A stretch of DNA of 64,000 bases, from contig CAYLWO010000007.1 in assembly GCA_964387285.1 (NCBI GenBank), positions 62,001 to 126,000 of the forward strand. The letters run 5' to 3'. This DNA comes from Anaerohabitans sp964387285. GTDB lineage: Bacteria > Zhuqueibacterota > Zhuqueibacteria > Residuimicrobiales > Residuimicrobiaceae. The notes below the pieces were generated by a model. It made no database searches. It was given only the letters and a program-made list of their open reading frames with translations, and was not told the DNA's origin. The position numbers and the translations under genes were made by a program. This document shows positions 33,244 to 42,059 of this stretch, in pieces (position 1 is the stretch's first letter; the number at the start of each line of letters is the position of its first letter).

Positions 33244-34263
33244 TTAGCCCCATACTTCAGGTTTGACTGACCGCATCATGAGATCAGACAAAGCAGATTT
33301 AGGATTTTTGCCCTGGTATAAAATATTGAATACTTGGCGGCAAATGGGCATTTCCACTTTATATTTTTCCGCCAAAGCAACAGCGGCCCGGCAGGTGCGC
33401 ACGCCTTCAGCCACCATGGTCATAGCCTGCAGCACTTCAGACAACGATTTACCTTTGCCGATCTCCTCGCCCACGTAACGATTGCGGCTGTGACGACTCA
33501 TGCAAGTTACGATCAGATCTCCCATACCGGAAAGTCCGGCAAAGGTGATCAATTCAGCGCCCATCTTTTTACCCAGGCGGGCTATTTCAGCCAACCCGCG
33601 CGGCTGTAAAGCCGCCTTGGTGTTATCACCGAAACCGGCGCCATCGCAAATGCCGGCGGCGATAGCGATCACATTTTTCAGCGACCCGCCCAGCTCAACG
33701 CCGATAATGTCATGACTGCGATAGCAACGAAAAAAATCCCCGGACAACATTTTTTGCAGCCATGAGGCATTTTTTTCAGATGGACAGGCAATAACCACAG
33801 CGGTTGGAATGTGCCGACTCACCTCCTCTGCATGGCTGGGTCCGGACAAAACCGCATATTGTTCGATCGGCAAAAACGGCATTTCCTGCTGCACGATTTC
33901 CGAAATGCGCATTTGCGTATCAATTTCCAGGCCTTTGGTGCAACTGACCCAAAGCGTTTGCGCCGGCATCGCACAACGTGCTGCTGCACGAAGAACATCG
34001 CGTGTGACATGAGAGGGCGTGACGCATAAAACGATCTGGCATGCAGACAAGGCCTGCGCCAGATCACTGGTGATGAAAACGTCAGGATGAATGACTACTC
34101 CGGGCAACATGGCGTCGCGGCGTCGTTCTTGCGATAAGGTGATGGCCATGGCCGGATCAAATTCCCACAGGGCAACCTGATGTTGCAGAGATTGACAATA
34201 GTTGGCCAGGGTAATCCCCCAACTACCGGCGCCTAGAATTGTAATATGACTCTTTATCGACAT
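33244..34263 (-). CDS. gpsA: Glycerol-3-phosphate dehydrogenase [NAD(P)+]
   Basis: Reduces dihydroxyacetone phosphate to sn-glycerol-3-phosphate for membrane phospholipid synthesis, 339 residues. Rossmann motif ITILGAGSWGITLANY is at the N-terminus; VGGSLKNVIAIAAG-type helix (VELGGSLKNVIAIAAGICDG) carries the catalytic Lys, and GLSGMGDLIVTCMSRHSRN is the substrate signature. It begins 16 nt after the purM stop with only a weak ribosome-binding site, consistent with coupling. A T-rich stretch follows before the stress protein gene. Confidence 0.96.
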   Translation of the reverse strand: MSIKSHITILGAGSWGITLANYCQSLQHQVALWEFDPAMAITLSQERRRDAMLPGVVIHPDVFITSDLAQALSACQIVLCVTPSHVTRDVLRAAARCAMPAQTLWVSCTKGLEIDTQMRISEIVQQEMPFLPIEQYAVLSGPSHAEEVSRHIPTAVVIACPSEKNASWLQKMLSGDFFRCYRSHDIIGVELGGSLKNVIAIAAGICDGAGFGDNTKAALQPRGLAEIARLGKKMGAELITFAGLSGMGDLIVTCMSRHSRNRYVGEEIGKGKSLSEVLQAMTMVAEGVRTCRAAVALAEKYKVEMPICRQVFNILYQGKNPKSALSDLMMRSVKPEVWG

Positions 34264-34278
34264 GTGTGAATTCAGAAA

Positions 34279-35286
34279 TTATTCCGCAACCACGCGACCG
34301 ATGGCCATGGCGGTTTCACCGATTTGTTTCAATGCGCTGTGCACGGTGCGGGTGTCGGATTCCCGTACAATCAGAACCAGACCGATGCCGAGATTAAACA
34401 CGCGGCGCATCTCCTCAGCCTCGATGCCGCCAAGTTTTTGGATGGCTGCGAACAAGGGCGGCATGGACCAGCGATCCCAATCGATCTCCAGGGCCAATCC
34501 CGGTCGCAATAAACGAATCGTATTGCCGACAATGCCGCCGCCGGTGATATGACTGATGCCGGTCAATCCGGGAAGGCGACGGACCACCTCAATGGCCGTT
34601 TTATAACTTTTGTGCACGCTCAGCAAAGATTCTACCCAGGTTTGCTTTGATCCCGGGACCGGATCTTGCAGAGAGATACGCCCCATCTCCAACAAAACTT
34701 TGCGGGCCAGAGAGTAGCCGTTGGTGTGCAATCCGGTCGAAGCCAATCCCAACAGCAGATCGCCGGCAGCAATGCGGGACCCGTCAATAACATGTTCCCG
34801 GTTCACCGCGCCGATGATACAGCCGGCCAAATCGTATTCACCGCTAGTGTAAAATCCTGGCATTTCCGCGGTTTCCCCACCGATGAGAGCACAGTTGTTT
34901 TCGCGGCACGCTTTGGCCATGCCGCTTATAACTTGTTCCGCCACCACCGGCTCCAACTTGCCTACGCCATAATAATCCAAAAAGAAAAGCGGATCAGCGC
35001 CGCAGGTCATGATATCGTTCACGCAGTGATTAACCAGGCATTGTCCTACACTGTCGTGTTTACCGGTCATGAAGGCGATTTTCAATTTGGTGCCGACGCC
35101 GTCAATACTGGAGACAATAATGGGATTGGCATATTTCTGCAAATCCAGTTTAAAAAAACCGGCAAACAGGCCGATCTCCTTGATGACCTGATCATTAAAG
35201 GTGGATTTGGCCAGACGAGCGATGGCTTTGGTAGACTGCTCGGCAGCAGCCAGATTTACGCCAGATGACTGGTAGGTGACTGCCAA
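34279..35286 (-). CDS. purM: Phosphoribosylformylglycinamidine cyclo-ligase
   Basis: AIR synthetase of de novo purine synthesis: closes the imidazole ring using ATP. 335 residues with the family motifs TYQSSGVNLAAAEQS at the start, SSIDGVGTKLKIAF, HCVNDIMTCGADPLFFLDY, LIGGETAEMPGFY and GISHITGGGIVGN. The start is TTG 35286 with AGAGGAG 7 nt upstream, and it lies inside the end of the DUF4416 gene (31-nt overlap). No other pur genes are nearby, so this is an isolated pathway gene in a mixed operon. Confidence 0.96.
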   Translation of the reverse strand: MAVTYQSSGVNLAAAEQSTKAIARLAKSTFNDQVIKEIGLFAGFFKLDLQKYANPIIVSSIDGVGTKLKIAFMTGKHDSVGQCLVNHCVNDIMTCGADPLFFLDYYGVGKLEPVVAEQVISGMAKACRENNCALIGGETAEMPGFYTSGEYDLAGCIIGAVNREHVIDGSRIAAGDLLLGLASTGLHTNGYSLARKVLLEMGRISLQDPVPGSKQTWVESLLSVHKSYKTAIEVVRRLPGLTGISHITGGGIVGNTIRLLRPGLALEIDWDRWSMPPLFAAIQKLGGIEAEEMRRVFNLGIGLVLIVRESDTRTVHSALKQIGETAMAIGRVVAE

Positions 35287-35813
35287 GGGATTTCTCCTCT
35301 GTTCTTCATATAGTTCTCACGCACTAAAGTAAAAAAAGAAAGACTGCGCGGGTCCTGATAATCGGGATAGGTCCAGGGATTGCATTGAAATTGGCCTTTA
35401 CGCCAGAACAATTGAACGTCGCCGTAAATACCGTCGTTCAAATATATACGGTGTCCAAAATTTTTTGTCGTAGCCAGCACCAGTTTCGCGGCTTCCAAAT
35501 AACCCGGGTCCAGATTCACTCTGCGCTTCTCTTGTACGATAAAATCTTGCTCGATCCGATTGCTCAATAATTTGTATTTTACCAGTTGTGCCGGATCGAT
35601 CAACTCCTGAAAAGCATAAAACCCCTTTGTTAGACATGTCCCCATCTCTTGCTCATAATAGTGCGTATGATCAAATTGAAAGGGATTGCCGGCCATGGCC
35701 ACGGGACCGGCCTCTGCCACGAACAGGGCCAGCGCCTCTTGCGCATCCTGTGTGTGTCGGTATGTGACGGCCAGTATCAGACAGACCGGAGCCGGTAGTT
35801 TAACAACTCCCAT
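35256..35813 (-). CDS. DUF4416 family protein
   Basis: Cytoplasmic protein of 185 residues matching the DUF4416 pattern: LPAPVCLILAVTYRH at the start, FDHTHYYEQEMG in the middle, RRVNLDPGYLEAAKLVLATT and HRIYLNDGIYGDVQLFW towards the end. The conserved His, Tyr and Asp residues suggest an enzyme, but no function is established. It overlaps the purM start by 31 nt in another frame, indicating tight coupling with that gene, an arrangement that may hint at nucleotide metabolism (inference). Confidence 0.85.
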   Translation of the reverse strand: MGVVKLPAPVCLILAVTYRHTQDAQEALALFVAEAGPVAMAGNPFQFDHTHYYEQEMGTCLTKGFYAFQELIDPAQLVKYKLLSNRIEQDFIVQEKRRVNLDPGYLEAAKLVLATTKNFGHRIYLNDGIYGDVQLFWRKGQFQCNPWTYPDYQDPRSLSFFTLVRENYMKNRGEIPWQSPTSHLA

Positions 35814-35847
35814 AGGCGCTAAGCAAATGAAATCCGGGCGCGCAACA

Positions 35848-36495
35848 TCAGTGCGGTTCCGGTTTATTGATTCGTTTCAGGGCCGCTCCGCAAAGCGGAC
35901 AAAATTTCCATTGTACGTTCGGAAACAGATGCTGCAGATCAGCAGTGCATTGCATGATAAAACCCGGCAGAAACTCGAGGCGCACTGTTTTATTGTTTTC
36001 CTGATCGATCTGCAATTTAAAATCGCCGCGATCGGTGATGCCGCTGATAAACACATCCGAATGATCCGGTCGCTGAATGCGCGATTTGATCTCTACGCCG
36101 TCCCAGGTCTTGATGACCGCCTCGGCCTCCATCTCGCTCCAGTAACGATAACCGTCCGCACGCATATCGTCGAATTGATGACGTTGCGCCGGTTCTATAT
36201 ATTTTTTCCAATGTATTCGTTTGGAACGAAGGGTCATCTGAGCAATATTGGTAAAATTGATGCGTTCTCCATTTTCCAACGGAATACAGGTCAGACTGGG
36301 ATAATCTGAAGGTACATATACTCCATAACCGGAAAATTTGAAATCCAGATGCACTTGTTTAACATAAACACAAGCGCCGATGGAATCCGGATAGACTTTG
36401 GCATTATAGTTATCAGCCGGTTCACTCTGTGCGAGGAGTGGGCTGTATACACTGCATAACCAAACGCACAAAAAAGCACCAACGTGCCACTGCAT
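35848..36495 (-). CDS. Secreted protein of unknown function with C-terminal CPLCG
   Basis: I recognise no family. The 215 residues start with a clear signal peptide (HVGAFLCVWLCSVYSPLLAQ), then a beta-rich body (SGYGVYVPSDYPSL; VKQVHLDFKFSG). The C-terminus has WKFCPLCGAALKRI, half of a zinc-ribbon or a redox CxxC. ATG 36495 is chosen over an in-frame GTG at 36513 because GGAGA lies upstream of the ATG and overlaps the GTG codon. It is isolated between the DUF4416 gene and the glutamate dehydrogenase terminator. A CxxC motif in an exported protein could be a metal or disulfide site. Confidence 0.72.
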   Translation of the reverse strand: MQWHVGAFLCVWLCSVYSPLLAQSEPADNYNAKVYPDSIGACVYVKQVHLDFKFSGYGVYVPSDYPSLTCIPLENGERINFTNIAQMTLRSKRIHWKKYIEPAQRHQFDDMRADGYRYWSEMEAEAVIKTWDGVEIKSRIQRPDHSDVFISGITDRGDFKLQIDQENNKTVRLEFLPGFIMQCTADLQHLFPNVQWKFCPLCGAALKRINKPEPH

Positions 36496-36603
36496 GGTCT
36501 TATTTCTCCACACAAGGTGAAATAAAACAGCATCCTGTTAAATATATTTTAATTATTCAACAAGATCAAGGGAAAAATCATCAGATAAAAGCCCTCGAAT
36601 CAT

Positions 36604-36634
36604 GAAAAAAGCCCCGCCGAAATAGCGCGGGGCT
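36604..36634 (-). terminator. Rho-independent terminator of gdhA
   Basis: On the minus strand AGCCCCGC and GCGGGGCT form a perfect 8-bp GC-rich stem around a 9-nt loop, followed by six T residues, 31 nt past the glutamate dehydrogenase stop. Confidence 0.92.
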
Positions 36635-36664
36635 GAAAAAACGTAAAGATGAAACCGGACAGCA

Positions 36665-37924
36665 TCATGGAAAGATGCCACGTTCTTCAAGGGCTTTGGC
36701 CACTCGCGATACCGCGATCATCATGGCGGCATGGCGCAGGTCCTGTTTCTCTTTTTGCGCCAATTGCCAAACGGCGTCAAAGCTGTTGACCATGACCTTT
36801 TTCAGATTGGCGTTGACTTCGTCTTCATCCCAGAAGAATGACTGAATGCTTTGCACCCATTCAAAATAGGAACAAACAACGCCGCCGGCATTAGCCAGAA
36901 TATCGGGAACCACGTATTTGCCTTTTTTAACCAAAATGCGTTCCGCTTCCGGCGTGGTTGGGCCATTGGCGCCTTCGATAATGGCTTTGGCTTTGATCTT
37001 TTCCGCGTTATCGATGTTGATCTGTTTCTCCAACGCTGCCGGCACCAAAATATCCACGTCCAATTCAAAAAGCTCTTTGGGATTTATTTTGCTCACGCCA
37101 GGAGCGGTAAAACCTTCCAATGTTTTGCCGCGTCCGCCGGCCAGGTAGGCGATCATATCCGTGATGGGCAGACCTCTCTCGCTATAATAAGCGCCGCTCA
37201 CGTCGCTGACGGCGAGAACCTTGCAACCTTCCTTTGCCAGCAGATCTGCACTGACCGAACCGACGTTGCCAAAGCCCTGCACGGCGACCGTGGTCTTTTC
37301 CGGTTTCATATCCATTTTTTTCAGCAGTTCGAGCGTGGTAAACATAACGCCGCGGCCAGTGGCTTCACGCCGACCGAGCGAACCGCCCAGTTGAATTGAT
37401 TTTCCGGTGACAATGTCCAACACGGTGCTGCCCTGGTACATGCTTACGGTGTCCATGATCCAACCCATGGTTTCAGAACTGGTGTTGACATCGGGCGCCG
37501 GGATGTCCCGATGCGGACCAATGATGGGCATGATGGCAACCGTATAACGCCGAGTCAACCGTCGCACTTCTTCATAGGAGAGCTTTGTCGGATCCACTCT
37601 GATGCCGCCTTTGGCGCCGCCATAGGGGATATTGACCACAGCGCATTTCCATGTCATCCACATGGACAGCGCCTTGACTTCATTTAAGGAAACGTCCTGA
37701 TGATAACGAATGCCGCCTTTGCACGGACCGCGGGCGCTGGAATGCTGCACACGATGTCCTTCAAATACCTCTGTGCGGCCATCATCCATCACGACCGGCA
37801 AATGCACCGTTAGCTCCCGTTCCGTGCAGCTCAACACGCGCAGGGAACTGGGATTCATTTTCAGCAGTTTGGCGGTGGAGTTTAATTGCTCCAACGCCAT
37901 TTCGAATACACCGCCTTGTTCCAT
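36665..37924 (-). CDS. gdhA: Glu/Leu/Phe/Val-type glutamate dehydrogenase
   Basis: Hexameric NAD(P)-dependent glutamate dehydrogenase of 419 residues, interconverting glutamate with 2-oxoglutarate and ammonia. The dimerisation and substrate region contains CKGGIRYHQDVSLNEVKALS and the catalytic-Lys motif PYGGAKGGIRVDP. The Rossmann domain begins at TTVAVQGFGNVGSVSADLL, and IVEGAN-like AIIEGANGPTTPEA and DILANAGGVVCSYFEW complete the signature. GGAG lies 7 nt before ATG 37924. It is a single-gene unit bounded by terminators on both sides, so it has its own promoter in the 270-nt gap upstream. Confidence 0.96.
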   Translation of the reverse strand: MEQGGVFEMALEQLNSTAKLLKMNPSSLRVLSCTERELTVHLPVVMDDGRTEVFEGHRVQHSSARGPCKGGIRYHQDVSLNEVKALSMWMTWKCAVVNIPYGGAKGGIRVDPTKLSYEEVRRLTRRYTVAIMPIIGPHRDIPAPDVNTSSETMGWIMDTVSMYQGSTVLDIVTGKSIQLGGSLGRREATGRGVMFTTLELLKKMDMKPEKTTVAVQGFGNVGSVSADLLAKEGCKVLAVSDVSGAYYSERGLPITDMIAYLAGGRGKTLEGFTAPGVSKINPKELFELDVDILVPAALEKQINIDNAEKIKAKAIIEGANGPTTPEAERILVKKGKYVVPDILANAGGVVCSYFEWVQSIQSFFWDEDEVNANLKKVMVNSFDAVWQLAQKEKQDLRHAAMMIAVSRVAKALEERGIFP

Positions 37925-37970
37925 ACCTTACTCCGATTAGTTAAACATGTAGCAGGGATTATGGTGTAGC

Positions 37971-38005
37971 AAAAAAAAACCCTATTTCTTGATCAAGAAA
38001 CAGGG
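37971..38005 (-). terminator. Rho-independent terminator after the Hsp15-like gene
   Basis: On the minus strand CCCTGTTTCTTG-ATC-AAGAAATAGGG is a near-perfect hairpin (one mismatch) followed by nine T residues. It ends the transcript of the glycyl radical enzyme and Hsp15-like genes and lies in the gdhA upstream region. Confidence 0.85.
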
Positions 38006-38197
38006 CTTTATAAATTTTTTAAACTACATTAATCGGCATTATTAGAATTTCACAAATGCTGATTAATTGTGCTAATCCAAATACAATTAGATACCAAATA
38101 CGCATATCTTTGACTGATCCGTTTCGCTCTTTCAAGCAATTTACCTGAGCATAAATGTAGCAGGTTTATTCTTCATTGTCAAGAAAAAAATGAGCTC

Positions 38198-38602
38198 CTA
38201 TTGCCAGGAATCCTTAAAACGATCCAAATCGCGACGTTGCTTTTTTGTGGGTCTCCCCTTTTGCCGCAAGCGCGTCGCTTTCATGGCCTGGTCAAAAACC
38301 GCCATCATGGATTTGGTCTCTTCACTTATTTCCGGTTCGTTCAGCTGCAAAAGTTTGCGCGCGTCTTCCTTGGATACGTTTTTTTCAGACAAACCCAGCA
38401 CGGTAATATCGAGATATTGTCCGCTTTCACGACGCAGAGTAAGGACGTCGCCTGCTTTGATATGCTTGGCAGGTTTGGCTGTTTCGCCGTTAACCTTGAT
38501 GCGACGGTGTTCACAGGCCTCGGTAGCCTGACTGCGCGTTTTGTACAAACGCGCCACTTTCAGCCATTTGTCGAGACGCTGACCGATGCTTTCTTCGCTC
38601 AT
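38198..38602 (-). CDS. hslR: S4-domain RNA-binding protein, Hsp15 (HslR)-like
   Basis: Small basic RNA-binding protein of 134 residues. The S4 fold starts at GQRLDKWLKVARLYKTRSQA and continues KVNGETAKPAKHIKAGDVL, matching Hsp15, which in Escherichia coli recycles free 50S subunits carrying nascent chains. The C-terminal tail RLRQKGRPTKKQRRDLDRFK is highly basic, as in HslR. ATG 38602 overlaps the stop of the glycyl radical enzyme by 4 nt (ATGA), an odd partner. An intrinsic terminator lies about 190 nt downstream. Confidence 0.88.
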   Translation of the reverse strand: MSEESIGQRLDKWLKVARLYKTRSQATEACEHRRIKVNGETAKPAKHIKAGDVLTLRRESGQYLDITVLGLSEKNVSKEDARKLLQLNEPEISEETKSMMAVFDQAMKATRLRQKGRPTKKQRRDLDRFKDSWQ

Positions 38603-40956
38603 ATGTTTTCATGTTCCGTTCGTTCGATGATTTCATCCTGCAAGGCGCGGGACAGATCACAAAAATAATCGGAATAGCCGGCAACGCGCACAATCAGATC
38701 ACGATGCCGTTCCGGATGCGCCTGTGCATCGCGCAACGTAGCGGCCCTCACCACATTGAACTGCACATGGTGACCGCCCATGCGAAAGTAGGAACGCACC
38801 AGATGAGCCAGGTTGGCGATGCCTTGTTCGCCTATAAGCAAATTTGGAGAAAACTTTATATTGAGCAAAGTGCCGCCGGTGCGGGCGTGATCCATCTTGG
38901 CGGCGGATTTCAAAACGGCTGTAGGACCTTTACGGTCAGCACCCTGCACCGGAGAAATGCCCTCCGAGAGGGGCGTACAGGCTTTGCGTCCGTCGGCACC
39001 GGCGCCGGTGACTGAGCCAAAATAGACATGACAGGTAGTAGGCAACAGATCGATGCGATAGACGCCGCCCTTGGTGTTGGGCCGGCCGTTAACGGCGTCG
39101 TAGAAACTCTCAAAGGTGGCTACCATCAGCTCATCAACGGCATCCTCATCATTGCCGTAACGCGGAGTTTTATTGAGCAACAACATGCGGACCCATTCGC
39201 TATCCTCAAAATTACTGCGCAGAGCGGTCAACAGTTGCGGCCAGGTAAGAGTTTTCTCCCGATAAATATGATGGCGCACAGCAGAGAGAGAATCGGCCAT
39301 GGTGCCGATGCCCACGCCCTGAATATAGTTGGTGTTGTATCGGGCGCCGCCATCGTGATAATCGCGGCCTTTGCTGATGCAATCGTCAATGAGCAGCGAT
39401 AAAAACGGCACCGGCATGTGCGCGGCATAGATGCGTTCGATAACGTTATTCCCGCGTATCTTGATATCGACAAAATGCCGCACCTGATGTCGAAAAGCCT
39501 GCAGCACCTGATCCCAGGTTTGCCAGGACTCTGGTTCACCGGTTTGCAGACCGATGCGCTTGCCGCTTCTGGGATCAACGCCGTTATGCAGGGTGATCTC
39601 AAAAACTTTGGGCAGATTGAAATACCCGGTCAGGATGTAACTTTCCTTGCCAAAGGCGCCGGTTTCCACGCAGCCGCTGGCGCCGCCGTTGCGTGCATCT
39701 TCAATGGATTTGCCCTGTCGCAGCAGTTCGTCAATGATGGTGTCGGCATTAAAGATTGACGGCTGTCCCCAGCCCTTGGCCACAATCTGCAGGGCGCGCT
39801 TTAAAAATTGCTCAGGATTTTTATGACTGAGTTGAATGTTGGAACTGGGCTGCAACAAGCGCATCTCATCGATCACATCCAGGACCATATAGGTCACCGG
39901 ATTGACGCCGTCTGCGCCGTTGGACAGCAAGCCGCCGCTGTTGATGTTGGCAAAATCGGTATAGGTGGCGCTTTCGGCAGCTGTTACGCCGACTTTGGGC
40001 GGCGCCGGTTGGTTGTTGAATTTGATCCAGAAACACTGCAACAATTCGATGGCCTGTTCCCGGTCCAAAGTATGACGGTTTTGTTCAGCTTGCCAAAAGG
40101 GCAAAAGATGCTGATCCAATCGCCCGGGATTGAAAGAATCCCAGGGATTGAGCTCGGTGATGACGCCTAAATGCACAAACCAATAATATTGCAACGCCTC
40201 ATGAAAAGTAGCCGGCGCCTGGGCCGGCACATGACGGCAGACCTCGGCGATACGCTGCAATTCACGTTGTCGCGTCGGATTCTTTTCTGTTTCTGCAAGT
40301 TTTTCAGCCAGCCGGCTGTATCTCGAGGCCAGGGTAATAATGGCATCGGCGCAAACGTACATGGCACGCAGTTCTTCTGCACGGCTAAAAGCTGTCGGAT
40401 CGTTATGATAATCCAGCTGCTGCAAGGCGGCGCTGATGCGGGTTTTAAAATCCTCCATGCCCGAATGATATATTTTGTTGTCCAATACAGTATGGCCGGG
40501 CGCCCGTTGTTCCATAAATTCGGTGAACAAACCCGCCTGGTAAGCCTCCTTCCAGTCATCGGTCATATGCGAAAATATCTTTTCACGTATGCTTCGACCC
40601 TGCCAAAACGGAATAATCTTTTCGCGATAGATATCGCGCATCTCCTGTGAAACGCGAAACGAGGTTTTTTCACGGGTATGCAGGATTTCCAGATCTTGCA
40701 GAGAATGACAGTTGAGTTCCGGATAGGTATAGGTTGCTTTGGCCTCAGGTCCCCGCTCACCGACGATCAATTCGCCCTGTTCAATGCGGATTGCTTTGTT
40801 TTCCATTATATTCTTAAACACAGCGGCGCGAACAGCCGGAGCAGAAAGCAGCAACGAATTTTGATAGGTTTGCGTAGTCAGCAAGGCGCGTTCCGGCGAA
40901 AGATGGGCCTCGGCCTGCAAACTTTGCTCACGCAATATTCGAACACGTTCATTCAT
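38599..40956 (-). CDS. Glycyl radical enzyme, HypD-like dehydratase subgroup
   Basis: Anaerobic glycyl radical enzyme of 785 residues (PFL-like 10-stranded barrel). The thiyl-radical Cys429 and partner Glu431 are in SGCVETGAFGKESYILTGY; the C-x-E pattern marks eliminases (diol dehydratase, hydroxyproline dehydratase) and not pyruvate formate-lyase, which has Cys-Cys. The glycyl loop IVRVAGYSDYFCDLSRALQD holds Gly760. The text around Cys resembles trans-4-hydroxy-L-proline dehydratase; substrate assignment is tentative. Start MNERVRIL at 40956 is family-like; in-frame codons further upstream come from a palindromic repeat. No radical SAM activase gene is near, although these enzymes need one. 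Oxygen-sensitive, so an anaerobic lifestyle is suggested. Confidence 0.88.
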   Translation of the reverse strand: MNERVRILREQSLQAEAHLSPERALLTTQTYQNSLLLSAPAVRAAVFKNIMENKAIRIEQGELIVGERGPEAKATYTYPELNCHSLQDLEILHTREKTSFRVSQEMRDIYREKIIPFWQGRSIREKIFSHMTDDWKEAYQAGLFTEFMEQRAPGHTVLDNKIYHSGMEDFKTRISAALQQLDYHNDPTAFSRAEELRAMYVCADAIITLASRYSRLAEKLAETEKNPTRQRELQRIAEVCRHVPAQAPATFHEALQYYWFVHLGVITELNPWDSFNPGRLDQHLLPFWQAEQNRHTLDREQAIELLQCFWIKFNNQPAPPKVGVTAAESATYTDFANINSGGLLSNGADGVNPVTYMVLDVIDEMRLLQPSSNIQLSHKNPEQFLKRALQIVAKGWGQPSIFNADTIIDELLRQGKSIEDARNGGASGCVETGAFGKESYILTGYFNLPKVFEITLHNGVDPRSGKRIGLQTGEPESWQTWDQVLQAFRHQVRHFVDIKIRGNNVIERIYAAHMPVPFLSLLIDDCISKGRDYHDGGARYNTNYIQGVGIGTMADSLSAVRHHIYREKTLTWPQLLTALRSNFEDSEWVRMLLLNKTPRYGNDEDAVDELMVATFESFYDAVNGRPNTKGGVYRIDLLPTTCHVYFGSVTGAGADGRKACTPLSEGISPVQGADRKGPTAVLKSAAKMDHARTGGTLLNIKFSPNLLIGEQGIANLAHLVRSYFRMGGHHVQFNVVRAATLRDAQAHPERHRDLIVRVAGYSDYFCDLSRALQDEIIERTEHENI

Positions 40957-40992
40957 GGGATTGCCAAGTCCTTTTCTCGACAAATAATTCAT

Positions 40993-41023
40993 GACCTCAC
41001 AGGTTTTGAAAATCTGTGAGGTC
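40993..41023. repeat. Palindromic element GACCTCACAG...CTGTGAGGTC
   Basis: Perfect 10-nt inverted repeat with an 11-nt spacer, just upstream of the glycyl radical enzyme. Similar GACCT-type palindromes with AAAACCTG-like centres are dispersed in genomes of Bacteroidota, Chloroflexota and related groups. It supplies an in-frame upstream ATG context, GAGGTCATG, that could mislead start calling. Confidence 0.65.
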
Positions 41024-41154
41024 AAGTTAAGAAGTAAATTTACAATCTTGTCAGCTATTTCGCAACGGATTTCCGAATGGAAAAAGTGAGGATACAGAGA
41101 TTGACGGCAGACTTTGGGGAGAGAATCAAGCCTGCCTTAACAATAACAAAGAGA

Positions 41155-41847
41155 CTATCCGATCAAATCCCGCTTGAATTTCTCAAAATCATGAATGACC
41201 ACGCGATGGCCGTCCCGTTCAATTAATCCTTTGGTTTCAAATTCCGCCATAATGCGGGAGATGGTTTCACGCGCAGTGCCGGCCATATTGGCCAGGTCCT
41301 GCTGAACAGGAATTTTTGGAATGATCATGCTGACGCCGCGCAAGTAGCCGGTCTGCTCCGCGACATGGATCAGGGTCGAGCCGACGCGTCCGAATGCATC
41401 TTGCAGGGTCAGGTTTTCGATTTGAGCATCCGCGCGGCGCATCCGGTCCGCCATGACGCGCATCATTTCGATGGCAATCACCGGGTAACGTTCCAGCATG
41501 GAAAGGAACTCGGCGCGGCGCAGAGTCAGAAACTCGGAATCTTCCATAGCCACTACGGTCGCCGAGCGCCCCTTGCCGTCTATCAATGAAAGTTCGCCAA
41601 AGAACTCGCCGGATTTCAGAATCGTGATAATGACCTCACGTCCCTCATCGCTGGTGCGGGTGATTTTCACCGTGCCCTTGAGCAGAATGAACAGGGTTTG
41701 ACCGACCTCCTCCTCCACCAGGATCACCTGTTCGCGCGGACATTCGCGACGAATGCATTGATCGGCGATCTGCGATACATCGGCGTCATTCAATTTGGCA
41801 AAAAGGGGAACCTTTTTCAACAGTCGGATGATGCGTTCTTCTGCCAT
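41155..41847 (-). CDS. Crp/Fnr family transcriptional regulator
   Basis: DNA-binding regulator of 230 residues. An N-terminal cyclic-nucleotide-binding-type beta-roll (about 10-125, with GQTLFILLKGTVKI and GEFFGELSLIDGKGRSATV) is joined by a dimer helix to a C-terminal winged helix with recognition helix GTARETISRIMAEFETKGLI (about 180-205). The Cys residues present (CIRRECP) do not form the four-Cys pattern of oxygen-sensing FNR, so the ligand is probably a nucleotide or other small molecule. The R-E-x-x-S-R recognition pattern is Crp-like. GAGGACGT precedes ATG 41847. It is upstream of the glycyl radical enzyme (198 nt) and could control it. Confidence 0.93.
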   Translation of the reverse strand: MAEERIIRLLKKVPLFAKLNDADVSQIADQCIRRECPREQVILVEEEVGQTLFILLKGTVKITRTSDEGREVIITILKSGEFFGELSLIDGKGRSATVVAMEDSEFLTLRRAEFLSMLERYPVIAIEMMRVMADRMRRADAQIENLTLQDAFGRVGSTLIHVAEQTGYLRGVSMIIPKIPVQQDLANMAGTARETISRIMAEFETKGLIERDGHRVVIHDFEKFKRDLIG

Positions 41848-41882
41848 ACGTCCTCGACCCTCTTATGGTTGTAGTATGCTGC

Positions 41883-41934
41883 GTAGGAAGCGGCTCCTAG
41901 CGGCCGATGGTCGCCGATAGGAAGCGGCGCCTAC
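41883..41934. repeat. REP-like imperfect palindrome
   Basis: A 52-nt imperfect hairpin with ends GTAGG and CCTAC and arms of the form GTAGGnnnCnnnTCCTAnCGGC. The TCCTA/TAGGA-CGGC design is typical of REP-type intergenic palindromes. It sits upstream of the Crp/Fnr gene, after the glycosyltransferase stop. Confidence 0.65.
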
Positions 41935-42059
41935 AAATTAACGTAAATACGCGAGTTGCTCCCATAATTAATACGCTTTTTGAATCAAACAGGCGAATAG
42001 GCTGCGCAGCCCGAATATAATGGAATATACGTAATTTATTGTCTTTTTGGCAACATTTT

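Noticed and set aside
34666..36309. Long plus-strand open frames opposite purM and the secreted protein gene
   Set aside because: They are antisense to clear genes, lack ribosome-binding sites and show no domain-like features.
40957..41025. In-frame upstream extension of the glycyl radical enzyme
   Set aside because: The first codons are made by the palindromic repeat, and the family normally begins at the MNER-type start.
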